Shown piece after piece: positions 1 to 7,588 of a DNA stretch of 64,000 nucleotides. Location of the stretch: positions 1,240,001 to 1,304,000 of the forward strand of contig CBDBMH010000002.1 in the NCBI GenBank assembly GCA_965207275.1, written 5' to 3'. A program made the translations under genes and the position numbers. Numbering within the stretch: position 1 is the first letter of the stretch; every line of letters begins with the position of its first letter. The notes beneath the pieces are model-generated. The model had not been told where the DNA came from. It was given only the letters and a program-made list of their open reading frames with translations, and ran no database searches. Source of the DNA: Bin22 sp965207275. GTDB taxonomy: Bacteria > Chloroflexota > Dehalococcoidia > Lucifugimonadales > UBA3495.

Positions 1-23
1 GCATCCGCAAGGCCAGTTGGTAG
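1..23 (+). CDS. rpsN: 30S ribosomal protein uS14 (type Z), C-terminal end only
   Basis: The first bases read in frame as I-R-K-A-S-W followed by TAG. This is the usual C-terminus of the short zinc-type uS14 protein of the small ribosomal subunit. Its place immediately before rpsH is the standard spc-operon order (rplE, rpsN, rpsH, rplF). Only six residues are in the window, so the call rests on the terminal motif and on synteny. Confidence 0.75.
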
Positions 24-79
24 CGGCGGGCGGGGCCCATTCCCAGCGCTATTGTTTCAATTCAGGAGATTAACGGACT

Positions 80-478
80 ATGCCGGTTACTGACCCAGTC
101 GCTGACATGCTTACCCGGATTCGCAACGGGATTCACTCGCGCCACGAATCCGTGCTGGTTCCCCACTCAAAACTGAAGGCGTCGGTTGCCACCATCCTAA
201 AGGAGCAGGGGTATATCCGGGATTTCGACATGCCCCGGGGGCACCAGTTCCCCACCATGCGAATTCACCTGGCCTACCGCACCGGCAGGGAACCGGTCAT
301 CACCGGGCTGAAGCGCGTAAGCAAGCCGGGCCTACGGGTATATGTGGGCAAGGGCGAGATACCGAGGGTCTATGGAGGTCTGGGCGTCGCCATTATTTCC
401 ACGTCCCAGGGCGTCATGACCGGAAGGCAGGCCTGGCGACTCGGCATAGGAGGAGAACTGCTCTGTTATGTCTGGTAA
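80..478 (+). CDS. rpsH: 30S ribosomal protein uS8
   Basis: Primary 16S rRNA-binding protein of the small subunit platform; in well-studied bacteria it also acts as translational repressor of the spc operon. The 132-residue length is typical. It starts MPVTDPVADMLTRIRNG, the classical uS8 N-terminus, and ends with the family signature STSQGVMTGRQA...GGELLCYVW. A Shine-Dalgarno (AGGAG) lies about 10 bases before the ATG. The reading frame overlaps the next gene, rplF, by 11 bases, pointing to translational coupling. Confidence 0.98.
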   Translation: MPVTDPVADMLTRIRNGIHSRHESVLVPHSKLKASVATILKEQGYIRDFDMPRGHQFPTMRIHLAYRTGREPVITGLKRVSKPGLRVYVGKGEIPRVYGGLGVAIISTSQGVMTGRQAWRLGIGGELLCYVW

Positions 479-1058
479 CACGCTGGAACGAGAAAATGCG
501 GAAGGGCGAACCCTTTCCAGGATTGGCCGTAAGCCGATCCCCGTGCCCGACGGTGTAGACGTCGAGATTCAATACGGCGGCGTAACTGTGAAGGGACCTC
601 GGGGGACGCTTACCCAGAATTACCATCCCGAAGTGAATGTGAAACTGGAGGCTGGCGAGGTCATTGTGGAACGGCTGTCGGAGCGCAAGTTCCATCACTC
701 CCTGCACGGCCTTACCCGCAGCTTGATTGCAAATGCCATTGTCGGCGTGACCGACGGCTACACCAAGACCCTGGAACTGATGGGAGTTGGTTATCGCGTC
801 CAGCAGTCCGGAGAGGGGATAGTCCTGAACGTGGGTTACAGCCACCCGGTGGAGATTCAGCCCCGGGAGGGGGTCACCCTGGAGGTGGAAGGCAACAACC
901 GGGTCCACGTCCGGGGCATAGACAAGCAGAAGGTGGGCGAGCTGGCGGCGCAAATCCGAAAGGTGCGTCCTCCCAACGCCTACAAGGAAAAGGGAATCCG
1001 CTACCAGGGCGAGGTATTGCACTTCAAGCCCGGCAAGGCGGCGGCCCGCAAGGCCTAG
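468..1058 (+). CDS. rplF: 50S ribosomal protein uL6
   Basis: Large-subunit protein near the sarcin-ricin loop, built of two repeated alpha-beta domains. The recognisable family start (SRIGRKPIPVPDGV) begins only at about residue 17. The codon before it is CTT, which cannot initiate, so the protein carries a hydrophilic N-terminal extension of about 16 residues. The ATG chosen has a good AGGAGG about 14 bases upstream and lies inside the end of rpsH (11-base overlap). The C-terminal half holds the usual RPPNAYKEKGIRY segment. 196 residues against about 178 for the usual protein. Confidence 0.97.
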   Translation: MSGNTLERENAEGRTLSRIGRKPIPVPDGVDVEIQYGGVTVKGPRGTLTQNYHPEVNVKLEAGEVIVERLSERKFHHSLHGLTRSLIANAIVGVTDGYTKTLELMGVGYRVQQSGEGIVLNVGYSHPVEIQPREGVTLEVEGNNRVHVRGIDKQKVGELAAQIRKVRPPNAYKEKGIRYQGEVLHFKPGKAAARKA

Positions 1059-1100
1059 CGACAGAGGTATTCAGTTTCCAGTCGGAGTTGTTTGCAACAG

Positions 1101-1469
1101 ATGCCGAGAGACAGAGACGCCCGCAAGTTGAGAAATGTCCGCCACCGCCGGGTACGGAAGAAGGTGTCGGGAAGCCCCGAGCAGCCGAGGCTGTGCGTTT
1201 TCCGCAGCCTGCGTTCCATCTATGCCCAGATCATCGACGACAAAGACGGCAGGACCCTGGTGGCCGCTTCCAGCCAGGAAGCAAACCAGGAGGCCGGAAG
1301 CCCTATCCAGCCCAAGACCGCGGTCTCCACGGTGGTTGGACAGATGCTGGCCCGGCGGGCCCAGGAGCATGGCATCACCCGGGTGGTGTTTGACCGGGGT
1401 GGCTACAAGTACCACGGTCGGGTGAAGGCCCTGGCAGAAGCAGCACGAGAGGGAGGTCTCCAGTTCTAA
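1101..1469 (+). CDS. rplR: 50S ribosomal protein uL18
   Basis: 5S rRNA-binding protein of the central protuberance. The sequence MPRDRDARKLRNVRHRRVRKKVSG followed by the RLCVFRS and IYAQIIDD segments is typical, and the C-terminal part carries the usual FDRGGYKYHGRVKALAEAAREGGL motif split across its last 25 residues. A TTG three codons earlier (1092) is an alternative start, but the ATG at 1101 gives the normal N-terminus and about 122 residues. Its TAA overlaps the ATG of rpsE by one base (TAATG), a coupled junction. Confidence 0.96.
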   Translation: MPRDRDARKLRNVRHRRVRKKVSGSPEQPRLCVFRSLRSIYAQIIDDKDGRTLVAASSQEANQEAGSPIQPKTAVSTVVGQMLARRAQEHGITRVVFDRGGYKYHGRVKALAEAAREGGLQF

Positions 1470-2002
1470 TGGTCAGTACAGGAAACAGACCACGACCCAA
1501 TCGTCCGCCACGGGAAAGAGAAGAGGACCCTTCCGGGTTCACCGAAAGGGTGGTATATACCCGGCGCATTGCCAAGGTAGTGAAGGGCGGCCGACGGCTT
1601 CGCTTCAACGCCCTGGTGGTGGTGGGCGACGGAGACGGCAACGTCGGGGCTGGAATGGGCAAGGCCCTGGTTATCCCGGACGCCGTCAGAAAGGGCAACG
1701 CCATAGCCCGCCGGAACATGGTCAAAATTCCGATAAAGAACAGCACTATTCCGCACGAGATTTCCGTGAAGGTCGGCGCTTCCATTGTGGTCATCAAGCC
1801 GGCGCCGGAAGGGACGGGAATCATAGCGGCCGGCGCCATGCGCGCCATCCTGGAACTGGGCGGCGTGCGGGACGTAGTCGGCAAGTCCCTGGGTTCTCGA
1901 AACCCCATTAATACGGTACAAGCAACCCTGGAGGCGCTGCGACGGTTGCGCGACCCCCAGGTCGAAATCGCCCGCCGGCTGGGCACTCAAGCGGCCGACT
2001 AG
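1469..2002 (+). CDS. rpsE: 30S ribosomal protein uS5
   Basis: Small-subunit protein involved in decoding accuracy and mRNA unwinding at the entry tunnel. The double-stranded RNA-binding N-domain is visible as VVKGGRRLRFNALVVVGDG followed by GAGMGKA, and the C-terminal domain has the GSRNPINTVQATLEAL signature. About 27 residues of charged N-terminal extension precede the first conserved tyrosine-arginine segment, common in this family. The start codon is fused to the rplR stop. 177 residues. Confidence 0.97.
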   Translation: MVSTGNRPRPNRPPREREEDPSGFTERVVYTRRIAKVVKGGRRLRFNALVVVGDGDGNVGAGMGKALVIPDAVRKGNAIARRNMVKIPIKNSTIPHEISVKVGASIVVIKPAPEGTGIIAAGAMRAILELGGVRDVVGKSLGSRNPINTVQATLEALRRLRDPQVEIARRLGTQAAD

Positions 2003-2024
2003 GCGGCGAATGACAGGTGCAAGA

Positions 2025-2213
2025 ATGGCCCAACTCAAGATTACGTGGACCAAGAGTTACATTGGCAAACCCCAGAACCAGCGGCGGGTAGTGCGCGCGC
2101 TGGGCCTGCGGCGGCTGAATCATACCGTGACGCTGGGCGATACGCCGACCATCAGGGGCATGGTGAACAAGGTTTCCCACCTGCTGAAGGTGGAGGAAAT
2201 CCCCGAAGACTAA
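2025..2213 (+). CDS. rpmD: 50S ribosomal protein uL30
   Basis: Small large-subunit protein. From the ATG at 2025 the product is 62 residues beginning MAQLKITWTKSYIGKP, the usual uL30 start, and includes LGLRRLNHTV and the TPTIRGMVNKVSHLLKVEE end. An ATG at 2010 would add five residues, but an AGGTG stands seven bases before 2025, so the internal start is preferred. It sits in the conserved slot between rpsE and rplO. Confidence 0.96.
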   Translation: MAQLKITWTKSYIGKPQNQRRVVRALGLRRLNHTVTLGDTPTIRGMVNKVSHLLKVEEIPED

Positions 2214-2337
2214 GTGGGCCGGCCAAGGGAGCAAGCCCTTGCCGGTGGAATTACGAACAACCGAACTATACCCCGGATGCGGCCTGACGGTTGCCAGGCC
2301 AGGGATCCGGGGTGAATTGTCCAGGAGCAGAAGCGCC

Positions 2338-2781
2338 ATGATGGAGCACCAGATAATACCGTCCCCCGGCGCCCGGAAGAACCGAAAGCGGGTGGGTCGA
2401 GGCGACGCAGCCGGCCAGGGTAGCTACGGCGGCCGCGGCATGAAGGGACAGAAGTCCCGTTCCGGTTATCGAATAAGGCCCGGGTTTGAGGGCGGCCAGT
2501 TGCCCCTGATCAAGGGCCTCCCCATGAAGCGGGGCTTCAATAACAAGTTCAAGACTCACTATTCCCTGGTCAAGCTGGAAGACCTGGAAGCCTTTGACGC
2601 CGGAGCCCGGGTGACCCCGGAGGCTATGTACCACCAGGGATTGGTGCCCAACCTGAAGTCCCCGATCAAGATTCTTGGAAACGGGGAATTGAGCAAGTCC
2701 CTGACGGTGGTCGCGGACAAGTTTACGGGTCCGGCCCGCGCCAAGATCGAGGCCGTTGGTGGCGCCGCGGAGGAAGTCTAG
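2338..2781 (+). CDS. rplO: 50S ribosomal protein uL15
   Basis: Large-subunit assembly protein. The glycine/arginine-rich N-terminal tail (KRVGRGDAAGQGSYGGRGMKGQKSRSG) and the GQLPLIKGLPMKRGFNN segment are diagnostic. The frame is open back to 2239, but the added residues are not ribosomal; AGGAG at 2323-2327 and a double ATG at 2338/2341 give a normal 147-residue protein. About 120 bases of spacer therefore separate rpmD and rplO. The final residues end four bases before the secY start. Confidence 0.95.
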   Translation: MMEHQIIPSPGARKNRKRVGRGDAAGQGSYGGRGMKGQKSRSGYRIRPGFEGGQLPLIKGLPMKRGFNNKFKTHYSLVKLEDLEAFDAGARVTPEAMYHQGLVPNLKSPIKILGNGELSKSLTVVADKFTGPARAKIEAVGGAAEEV

Positions 2782-2785
2782 CTAG

Positions 2786-4117
2786 ATGATTTCGGCGGAG
2801 ACGCAAGGTGGAGGACGCTGGCCCCGATTAATACAGGCCGCCATAGACGCATTCAGCCTGCCGGACCTGAGGGCGAAGATTATCTTTACCCTGGCAATTC
2901 TGGCCCTCTATCGGTTTGTATCCCACATACCCATTCCGGGAATCAACACCGCCCAACTCCAGGACCTCTTCGAGAACAACCAGCTTCTGGGGTTCCTGGA
3001 CCTGTTCAGTGGCGGCGCCCTTAGCCGCATGAGCATTGTGGCACTGGGCGTATTCCCTTACATCACCGCGTCCATCGTGATGCAGTTGCTAACGCCGGTT
3101 ATTCCCACGCTGCAGCAGTTATCCCGGGAAGGCGAGGCGGGCCGGGTCAAGATTAACCGGATTGTGCATTGGCTTACGGTACCCATCGCCATTGCGCAGG
3201 GTTTCGGCCAGTTGATCCTGCTGCAGCAGAGCAACGTGCTTACCAACGTGGGCTTTACGGGACCCGCGCTGCTGCCCACGATGGCCGCCATCATATCCAT
3301 GACCGCCGGCACCATGTTCCTGGTCTGGCTGGGGGAGATGATTACCGAGCGGGGCATTGGCAACGGAATTTCGCTGATAATTTTCGCCGGCATCGTGGCC
3401 GGATTCCCCGGGCTGATAACCCAGGGGTTCTTGGACCGGCAGGATGTGCTGGGCATCGGTTTCTTCGTGATAATCGGTGTGCTGATAATCGCCCTGATCG
3501 TGCTGTTTAACGAAGCCCACCGGAGGATTCCGGTGCAATACGGCCGCAGCATATTCCGGGGTGGCCGGATGTACCGGCAGAGCGGCGCAACCTATATTCC
3601 CCTGCGGATTAACTCCGCTGGAATGATTCCGCTCATATTTGCCTTCTCCATTGTGATTCTGCCCGGTACGGTGGCAACGTATTTTGCCACCAGCACGGGA
3701 GTCCTGGGGGACGTGGCCAGGTTCTTTGCCGACCTGTTCAATCCCACCTCGGCCATCTATTGGGTGTTCGTATTCGTGCTGGTGGTGATATTCACCTTCT
3801 TCTATACCCTGGTGGTATTCCAGCAGCAGAACCTGGCAGAGAACCTGCAGCGCAATGGCGGTTTCGTTCTGGGCATACGGCCGGGCCGGCCCACCCAGGA
3901 ATATCTGAATCACGTAATCGTACGCATTACCACCGGCGGCGCCCTGTTTCTGGGGTTTGTGGCAATCGTGCCCTACCTGGCTTCGCTGGTTACCAATGTG
4001 CAGGCCATCCAGTTAAGCAGCACCAGCCTGCTGATTATGGTGGGGGTGGGACTGGACACTCTCAGGCAATTGGAAGCCCAGCTTCTGATGAGAAACTACG
4101 AAGGATTCCTGAGGTAG
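2786..4117 (+). CDS. secY: Protein translocase channel subunit SecY
   Basis: Membrane pore of the Sec translocon that exports or inserts unfolded proteins with SecE, SecG and SecA. 443 residues with about ten hydrophobic helices. Family hallmarks include HIPIPGINTAQL in the first periplasmic/plug region, LSRMSIVALGVFPYITASIVMQLL around TM2, the ITERGIGNGISLIIFAGI segment, and RRIPVQYGR in the cytosolic loop. A C-terminal motif of the type GVGLDTLRQLEAQLLMRNYEGFL closes it. The location between rplO and adk is the canonical spc-operon arrangement. Confidence 0.98.
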   Translation: MISAETQGGGRWPRLIQAAIDAFSLPDLRAKIIFTLAILALYRFVSHIPIPGINTAQLQDLFENNQLLGFLDLFSGGALSRMSIVALGVFPYITASIVMQLLTPVIPTLQQLSREGEAGRVKINRIVHWLTVPIAIAQGFGQLILLQQSNVLTNVGFTGPALLPTMAAIISMTAGTMFLVWLGEMITERGIGNGISLIIFAGIVAGFPGLITQGFLDRQDVLGIGFFVIIGVLIIALIVLFNEAHRRIPVQYGRSIFRGGRMYRQSGATYIPLRINSAGMIPLIFAFSIVILPGTVATYFATSTGVLGDVARFFADLFNPTSAIYWVFVFVLVVIFTFFYTLVVFQQQNLAENLQRNGGFVLGIRPGRPTQEYLNHVIVRITTGGALFLGFVAIVPYLASLVTNVQAIQLSSTSLLIMVGVGLDTLRQLEAQLLMRNYEGFLR

Positions 4118-4126
4118 GCGTCGACG

Positions 4127-4783
4127 TTGCCCGTACGACTAGCACTATTTGGCCCGCCCGGCGCCGGCAAGGGCACCCAGGCCCAGTTGCTGAAGGACAA
4201 CCTGGGGCTGGCCCACATTAGTTCCGGCGACTTGTTCCGGTCCCATTTGCAGCAGGGCACCGCTCTGGGGACCAAGGCGTCGGAATTCATGAACCAAGGG
4301 CTGCTGGTTCCGGACGACCTGGTAATCGAGATGGTCCTGGACAAGGTCTTGGAAGTGGGGCAGGAATCCGGATTCATCCTGGACGGGTTTCCCCGAACCA
4401 GGGAGCAGGCGATGGCGCTGGACCGGGCTTTGGGCGAGAAGGCCATGCCGCTGGACAATGCGCTGCTGGTGGACGTTCCAGAGAAGGAGTTGGTCAGAAG
4501 ACTGGGCGGCAGGTTCATTTGTCGAGCCTGTCAGTCACCCTTCAACCTGGAACCCGACCAGTTTGATTCGCCGCCTTCCTGCAACCGTTGCGGCGGCGAA
4601 CTGTACCAGAGGGAGGACGACCGGGCCGAAGCGGTGCAGGTCAGGATTGGCGTCTACCAGGAACAAACGGCGCCGGTGTTAGACTTTTACCGCGAGAACG
4701 GGCTGCTGAGGGAAATTTCCGGCATGGGTCCGGTCGAAGTAATCAATGCAAGGGCCATGGAAGCTCTTGAACTGGACACCTAG
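4127..4783 (+). CDS. adk: Adenylate kinase (zinc-lid type)
   Basis: Catalyses ATP + AMP to 2 ADP in the cytoplasm. The P-loop GPPGAGKGT is at residues 9-17, the NMP-binding part has SSGDLFR, and DGFPRTREQA is the adenine-pocket motif. The LID domain carries two Cys-x2-Cys pairs (CRAC and CNRC), so it is the long, zinc-binding form. The only start giving a normal N-terminus is TTG at 4127, preceded by GAGGT at the end of secY. 218 residues. Confidence 0.97.
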   Translation: MPVRLALFGPPGAGKGTQAQLLKDNLGLAHISSGDLFRSHLQQGTALGTKASEFMNQGLLVPDDLVIEMVLDKVLEVGQESGFILDGFPRTREQAMALDRALGEKAMPLDNALLVDVPEKELVRRLGGRFICRACQSPFNLEPDQFDSPPSCNRCGGELYQREDDRAEAVQVRIGVYQEQTAPVLDFYRENGLLREISGMGPVEVINARAMEALELDT

Positions 4784-4842
4784 TCCCAGGCAAGCTACAA
4801 TTCTGTTTTGCCCTTGGCAAAATTGAAGGTAGGACAGGTAGT

Positions 4843-5649
4843 ATGAACCGCAAACAGAAAAAAGAAACTGCGTCCAATTCGCCATCGACTTATACCGGCG
4901 GCATCACCATCAAGACGGCCCAGGAGCTGGACGCCATGCGCCATGCCGGCTCCATCGTCGGCTCCACCCTTACCCTGCTGAAGCGTTCGGTGGAACCCGG
5001 CATTACTACCAGGGAACTGGACAGCATCGCATACAAGAATATACTCGGACATGGCGCCAAGCCCGCTTTCAAGGGCTACCACGGCTTTCCCGGCACCATT
5101 TGCGCGTCCGTCAATGAGGAAATCGTTCACGGAATACCTGGCAAGCGGGCGCTCAAGGAGGGCGACATCATCAAGATGGATGTGGGGGCCATCATCGAAG
5201 GATTCATTGGGGACGCTGCGGTTTCCGTAGCCGTTGGCGAGGTAAGCGATGAAGCTATCGATTTGATGGATGCCACACGCCAGTGCCTGGAGAAAGGGAT
5301 TGAGGCTGCCCGACCCGGCAACCGGCTTGGGGACATTGGCTCCGCCGTGCAGACCCTGGGTGAGGCCAGGGGTTACGGCGTGGTGCGGGAGTTTGTGGGA
5401 CATGGCATAGGTCGTTTCCTCCACGAAGACCCGCAGGTGCCGAATTACGGTCAACCGGGACGGGGACAATTGCTTCGCGCCGGCATGTGCATCGCCATCG
5501 AGCCCATGCTGAACATCGGCGACTGGCGCACCAGGGTTCTGGATGATGAATGGACGGTGGTGACCGCCGATGGACTGCTCTCGGCCCACTTCGAGCATAC
5601 CATCGCCATTACCGAAGAAGGTCCCGAAATCCTTACCAAGCACACTTAG
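4843..5649 (+). CDS. map: Methionine aminopeptidase, type I
   Basis: Cobalt/iron/manganese-dependent enzyme that removes the initiator methionine. The pita-bread-fold metal ligands are visible: MDVGAIIEGFIGDAA (two Asp), GHGIGRFLHEDP (His), IEPMLNIG (Glu) and the terminal Glu region HFEHTIAIT. The first about 20 residues (charged, KQKKETASNS) are a short extension before the conserved IKTAQELDAMRHAG. The stop codon lies inside the first unit of a 16-bp triplicated sequence that continues downstream. Co-transcribed with adk and infA as in many Gram-positive-type spc operons. Confidence 0.97.
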   Translation: MNRKQKKETASNSPSTYTGGITIKTAQELDAMRHAGSIVGSTLTLLKRSVEPGITTRELDSIAYKNILGHGAKPAFKGYHGFPGTICASVNEEIVHGIPGKRALKEGDIIKMDVGAIIEGFIGDAAVSVAVGEVSDEAIDLMDATRQCLEKGIEAARPGNRLGDIGSAVQTLGEARGYGVVREFVGHGIGRFLHEDPQVPNYGQPGRGQLLRAGMCIAIEPMLNIGDWRTRVLDDEWTVVTADGLLSAHFEHTIAITEEGPEILTKHT

Positions 5650-5682
5650 GACCAAGCACACTTAAGACCAAGCATACTTAAG
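5635..5682 (+). repeat. Three tandem 16-bp repeats at the 3' end of map
   Basis: Three head-to-tail copies of the unit ACCAAGCACACTTAAG (copies at 5635-5650, 5651-5666 and 5667-5682, differing at one or two bases). The first contains the map stop codon, so the extra copies lie just beyond the coding sequence. They look like a local slippage duplication. No function is apparent. Confidence 0.85.
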
Positions 5683-5739
5683 GCGGGACGAACGATTTGA
5701 AGACGGCCCAAGACGCCGAGCGCGATTTCCAGGAGGGTT

Positions 5740-5958
5740 ATGCCGAAGAAGGAAGCTATTGAAGTAGAGGCCAAGGTAACCGAAGCATTGCCCAACGGCA
5801 TGTTCAGGGTGGAGCTTCCCAATGACCACCAGGTGCTGGCCCACGTGTCTGGGAAGATTCGAATGCACTTCATCCGGGTGCTGCCCGGTGATCGCGTCCT
5901 GGTGGAACTGTCTCCATACGACCTGAGCCGGGGCAGAATCACCTATCGCTTCAAGTAA
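5740..5958 (+). CDS. infA: Translation initiation factor IF-1
   Basis: 72-residue OB-fold protein that binds the ribosomal A site during initiation. The sequence MPKKEAIEVEAKVTEALPNG, then FRVELPNDHQVLAHVSGKIR and VELSPYDLSRGRITYRFK, is a complete and typical IF-1. An AGGAGG stands just before the ATG. It lies between map and rpmJ, the common order at the head of the alpha operon. Confidence 0.98.
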   Translation: MPKKEAIEVEAKVTEALPNGMFRVELPNDHQVLAHVSGKIRMHFIRVLPGDRVLVELSPYDLSRGRITYRFK

Positions 5959-6000
5959 AACCGCCTTGGCGACCTTCCCTTCGGTTGCCGGGAGAAAATA

Positions 6001-6114
6001 ATGAAAGTAACCGCATCTGTGAAACCCCGGTGCGACAAGTGCCGGGTAATCAAGCGCAAGGGCGTGGTCAGGGTAATCTGTTCCAACGCCCGCCATGCCC
6101 AGCGACAGGGCTAA
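6001..6114 (+). CDS. rpmJ: 50S ribosomal protein bL36 (zinc-ribbon form)
   Basis: 37-residue protein starting MKVTASVKPRCDKCRVIKRK and ending CSNARHAQRQG. The four zinc ligands are visible as Cys11, Cys14, Cys27 and His32, so this is the C+ form that needs zinc. It directly precedes rpsM, as usual. There is about 40 bases of spacer after infA and 28 bases before rpsM. Confidence 0.97.
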   Translation: MKVTASVKPRCDKCRVIKRKGVVRVICSNARHAQRQG

Positions 6115-6142
6115 CTGACCGCACTTTCAGGAGGATGAGGAT

Positions 6143-6535
6143 ATGGTTCGTATCGCCGGAGTAGACGTGCCCGACCGCAAGCGGGCCCATATTGCCCTGC
6201 GCAGTATCTATGGCGTTGGGCCGGTTATCGCCGCCGAAATCCTGGAGAAAGCGGGCATCGATCCCGACCTGTCGCCCAGGATGTACGAGTTGGAAGAAAA
6301 CCAGGTGGACCGGATACGCGAAATTGTGGACCGGGAATACCTAACGGAGGGCGACCTGCGTCGGGACGTCAACCAGAACATTCGTCGCCTGATTGAAATC
6401 GGGTCCTACCGGGGACTGAGACATCGCAGGGGCCTGCCGGTAAACGGGCAGCGTACCCGCACCAATGCCCGTTCCCGCAAGGGGCCCCGCCGCACCGTGG
6501 CCGGCCGCGGTCGCCGAACCGGTGGCAAGAAGTAA
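6143..6535 (+). CDS. rpsM: 30S ribosomal protein uS13
   Basis: Small-subunit head protein contacting the P-site tRNA and forming bridges to the large subunit. MVRIAGVDVPDRKRAHIALRSIYGVG is a family-standard start with a helix-two-turns-helix, and the basic C-terminal tail SYRGLRHRRGLPVNGQRT...RKGPRRTV is complete. 130 residues with a strong GGAGGATGAGGAT leader. First ribosomal protein of the alpha-operon block. Confidence 0.98.
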   Translation: MVRIAGVDVPDRKRAHIALRSIYGVGPVIAAEILEKAGIDPDLSPRMYELEENQVDRIREIVDREYLTEGDLRRDVNQNIRRLIEIGSYRGLRHRRGLPVNGQRTRTNARSRKGPRRTVAGRGRRTGGKK

Positions 6536-6559
6536 ACCGAAGTTTATCGAGGAAAGTTT

Positions 6560-6943
6560 ATGCCCAGACCACGAACTCGCCGGCGGGAACGTCGAACTGT
6601 GCCCCAGGGCCGGGCTTACATATATTCCACCTTTAACAATACGTTGGTCAGCATTACCGACTCCGATGGCAATGTCATCGCGTCGGCCAGCGCCGGAACC
6701 GTGGGTTTCAAGGGTTCGCGCAAGGGGACGGCCTTTGCCGCCCAGCGGGCCGCCGAACAGGCCGCCCGGCGGGGCATGGACATGGGCCTGCGCATGATTG
6801 ACGTATATATCAAGGGCCCAGGGGCCGGCCGGGAAGCGGCCATAAGGTCCCTGCAGGGCGCGGGACTGGTGGTAACCAGCATCCGCGACGTAACTCCAAT
6901 CCCGCACAACGGCTGCAGGCCGCCGAAGCGACGAAGGGTATAG
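6560..6943 (+). CDS. rpsK: 30S ribosomal protein uS11
   Basis: Platform protein that helps select the correct tRNA in the P site. After a basic N-terminus (RPRTRRRERRTVPQGRA) come the family segments IYSTFNNTLVSITD, SAGTVGFKGSRKGTAFAAQ and the C-terminal DVTPIPHNGCRPPKRRRV. 127 residues. Spacing to rpsM is 24 bases and to rpsD 10 bases. Confidence 0.98.
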   Translation: MPRPRTRRRERRTVPQGRAYIYSTFNNTLVSITDSDGNVIASASAGTVGFKGSRKGTAFAAQRAAEQAARRGMDMGLRMIDVYIKGPGAGREAAIRSLQGAGLVVTSIRDVTPIPHNGCRPPKRRRV

Positions 6944-6953
6944 AAGAAGGATT

Positions 6954-7580
6954 ATGGGAAGATACACAGGTCCATCCTGCCGGCTTTGCCGGAGGGCAGG
7001 CGAGAAACTATTCCTGAAGGGCGACCGGTGCTTTACGCCCCGGTGCGCGGTGGAACGCCGACATTCACCCCCTGGGGATCAGAACAACCGGCGGCGGCGC
7101 CCGTCGGATTACGGTGTCCACTTGCGGGAAAAGCAGAAGGCCCGCCAGATTTACGGGGTCATGGAAGGCCAGTTCCGCCGCTACATGGCGGATGCCTTCA
7201 ACAACCCCGGCATCAGCGGCCTGAATCTTCTCCGCACCCTGGAGCGCCGGCTGGACAACGTGGTCTATCTGTTGGGCTTCGCCGACTCCCGGAAACAGGC
7301 GCGGCAAATGGTGCGGCATGGCCACTTCATGGTCCGGGGTGTGAAGACCAACATCCCCTCCTTCCTGGTAAGGATGGGCGACACCATCGCGTGGAAAGAG
7401 TCGTCCAAGAATTCGGACTTCTTCAGGGAGCGGACCGACGGCATACCCAAGCGTCCGGTGCCTTCGTGGCTGTCGCTGGACGTGAATGAGATGGTGGGAG
7501 AAGTAGCGGCCCTGCCCGCAGACGAAGACTTGTCCCAGACTATAAACTCCAGGTTGATAGTAGAGTTCTATTCGAGGTAG
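6954..7580 (+). CDS. rpsD: 30S ribosomal protein uS4 (zinc-binding form)
   Basis: Primary 16S rRNA-binding protein; in E. coli the alpha-operon repressor. The N-terminus holds a zinc knuckle (Cys9, Cys12, Cys26 and Cys31). The S4 RNA-binding domain is seen at about residues 95-160 (LERRLDNVVYLLGFADSRKQARQMVRHGH). The C-terminus VPSWLSLDVNEMVGEV...INSRLIVEFYSR is typical. 208 residues. Confidence 0.98.
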   Translation: MGRYTGPSCRLCRRAGEKLFLKGDRCFTPRCAVERRHSPPGDQNNRRRRPSDYGVHLREKQKARQIYGVMEGQFRRYMADAFNNPGISGLNLLRTLERRLDNVVYLLGFADSRKQARQMVRHGHFMVRGVKTNIPSFLVRMGDTIAWKESSKNSDFFRERTDGIPKRPVPSWLSLDVNEMVGEVAALPADEDLSQTINSRLIVEFYSR

Positions 7581-7588
7581 TAGGTCTC

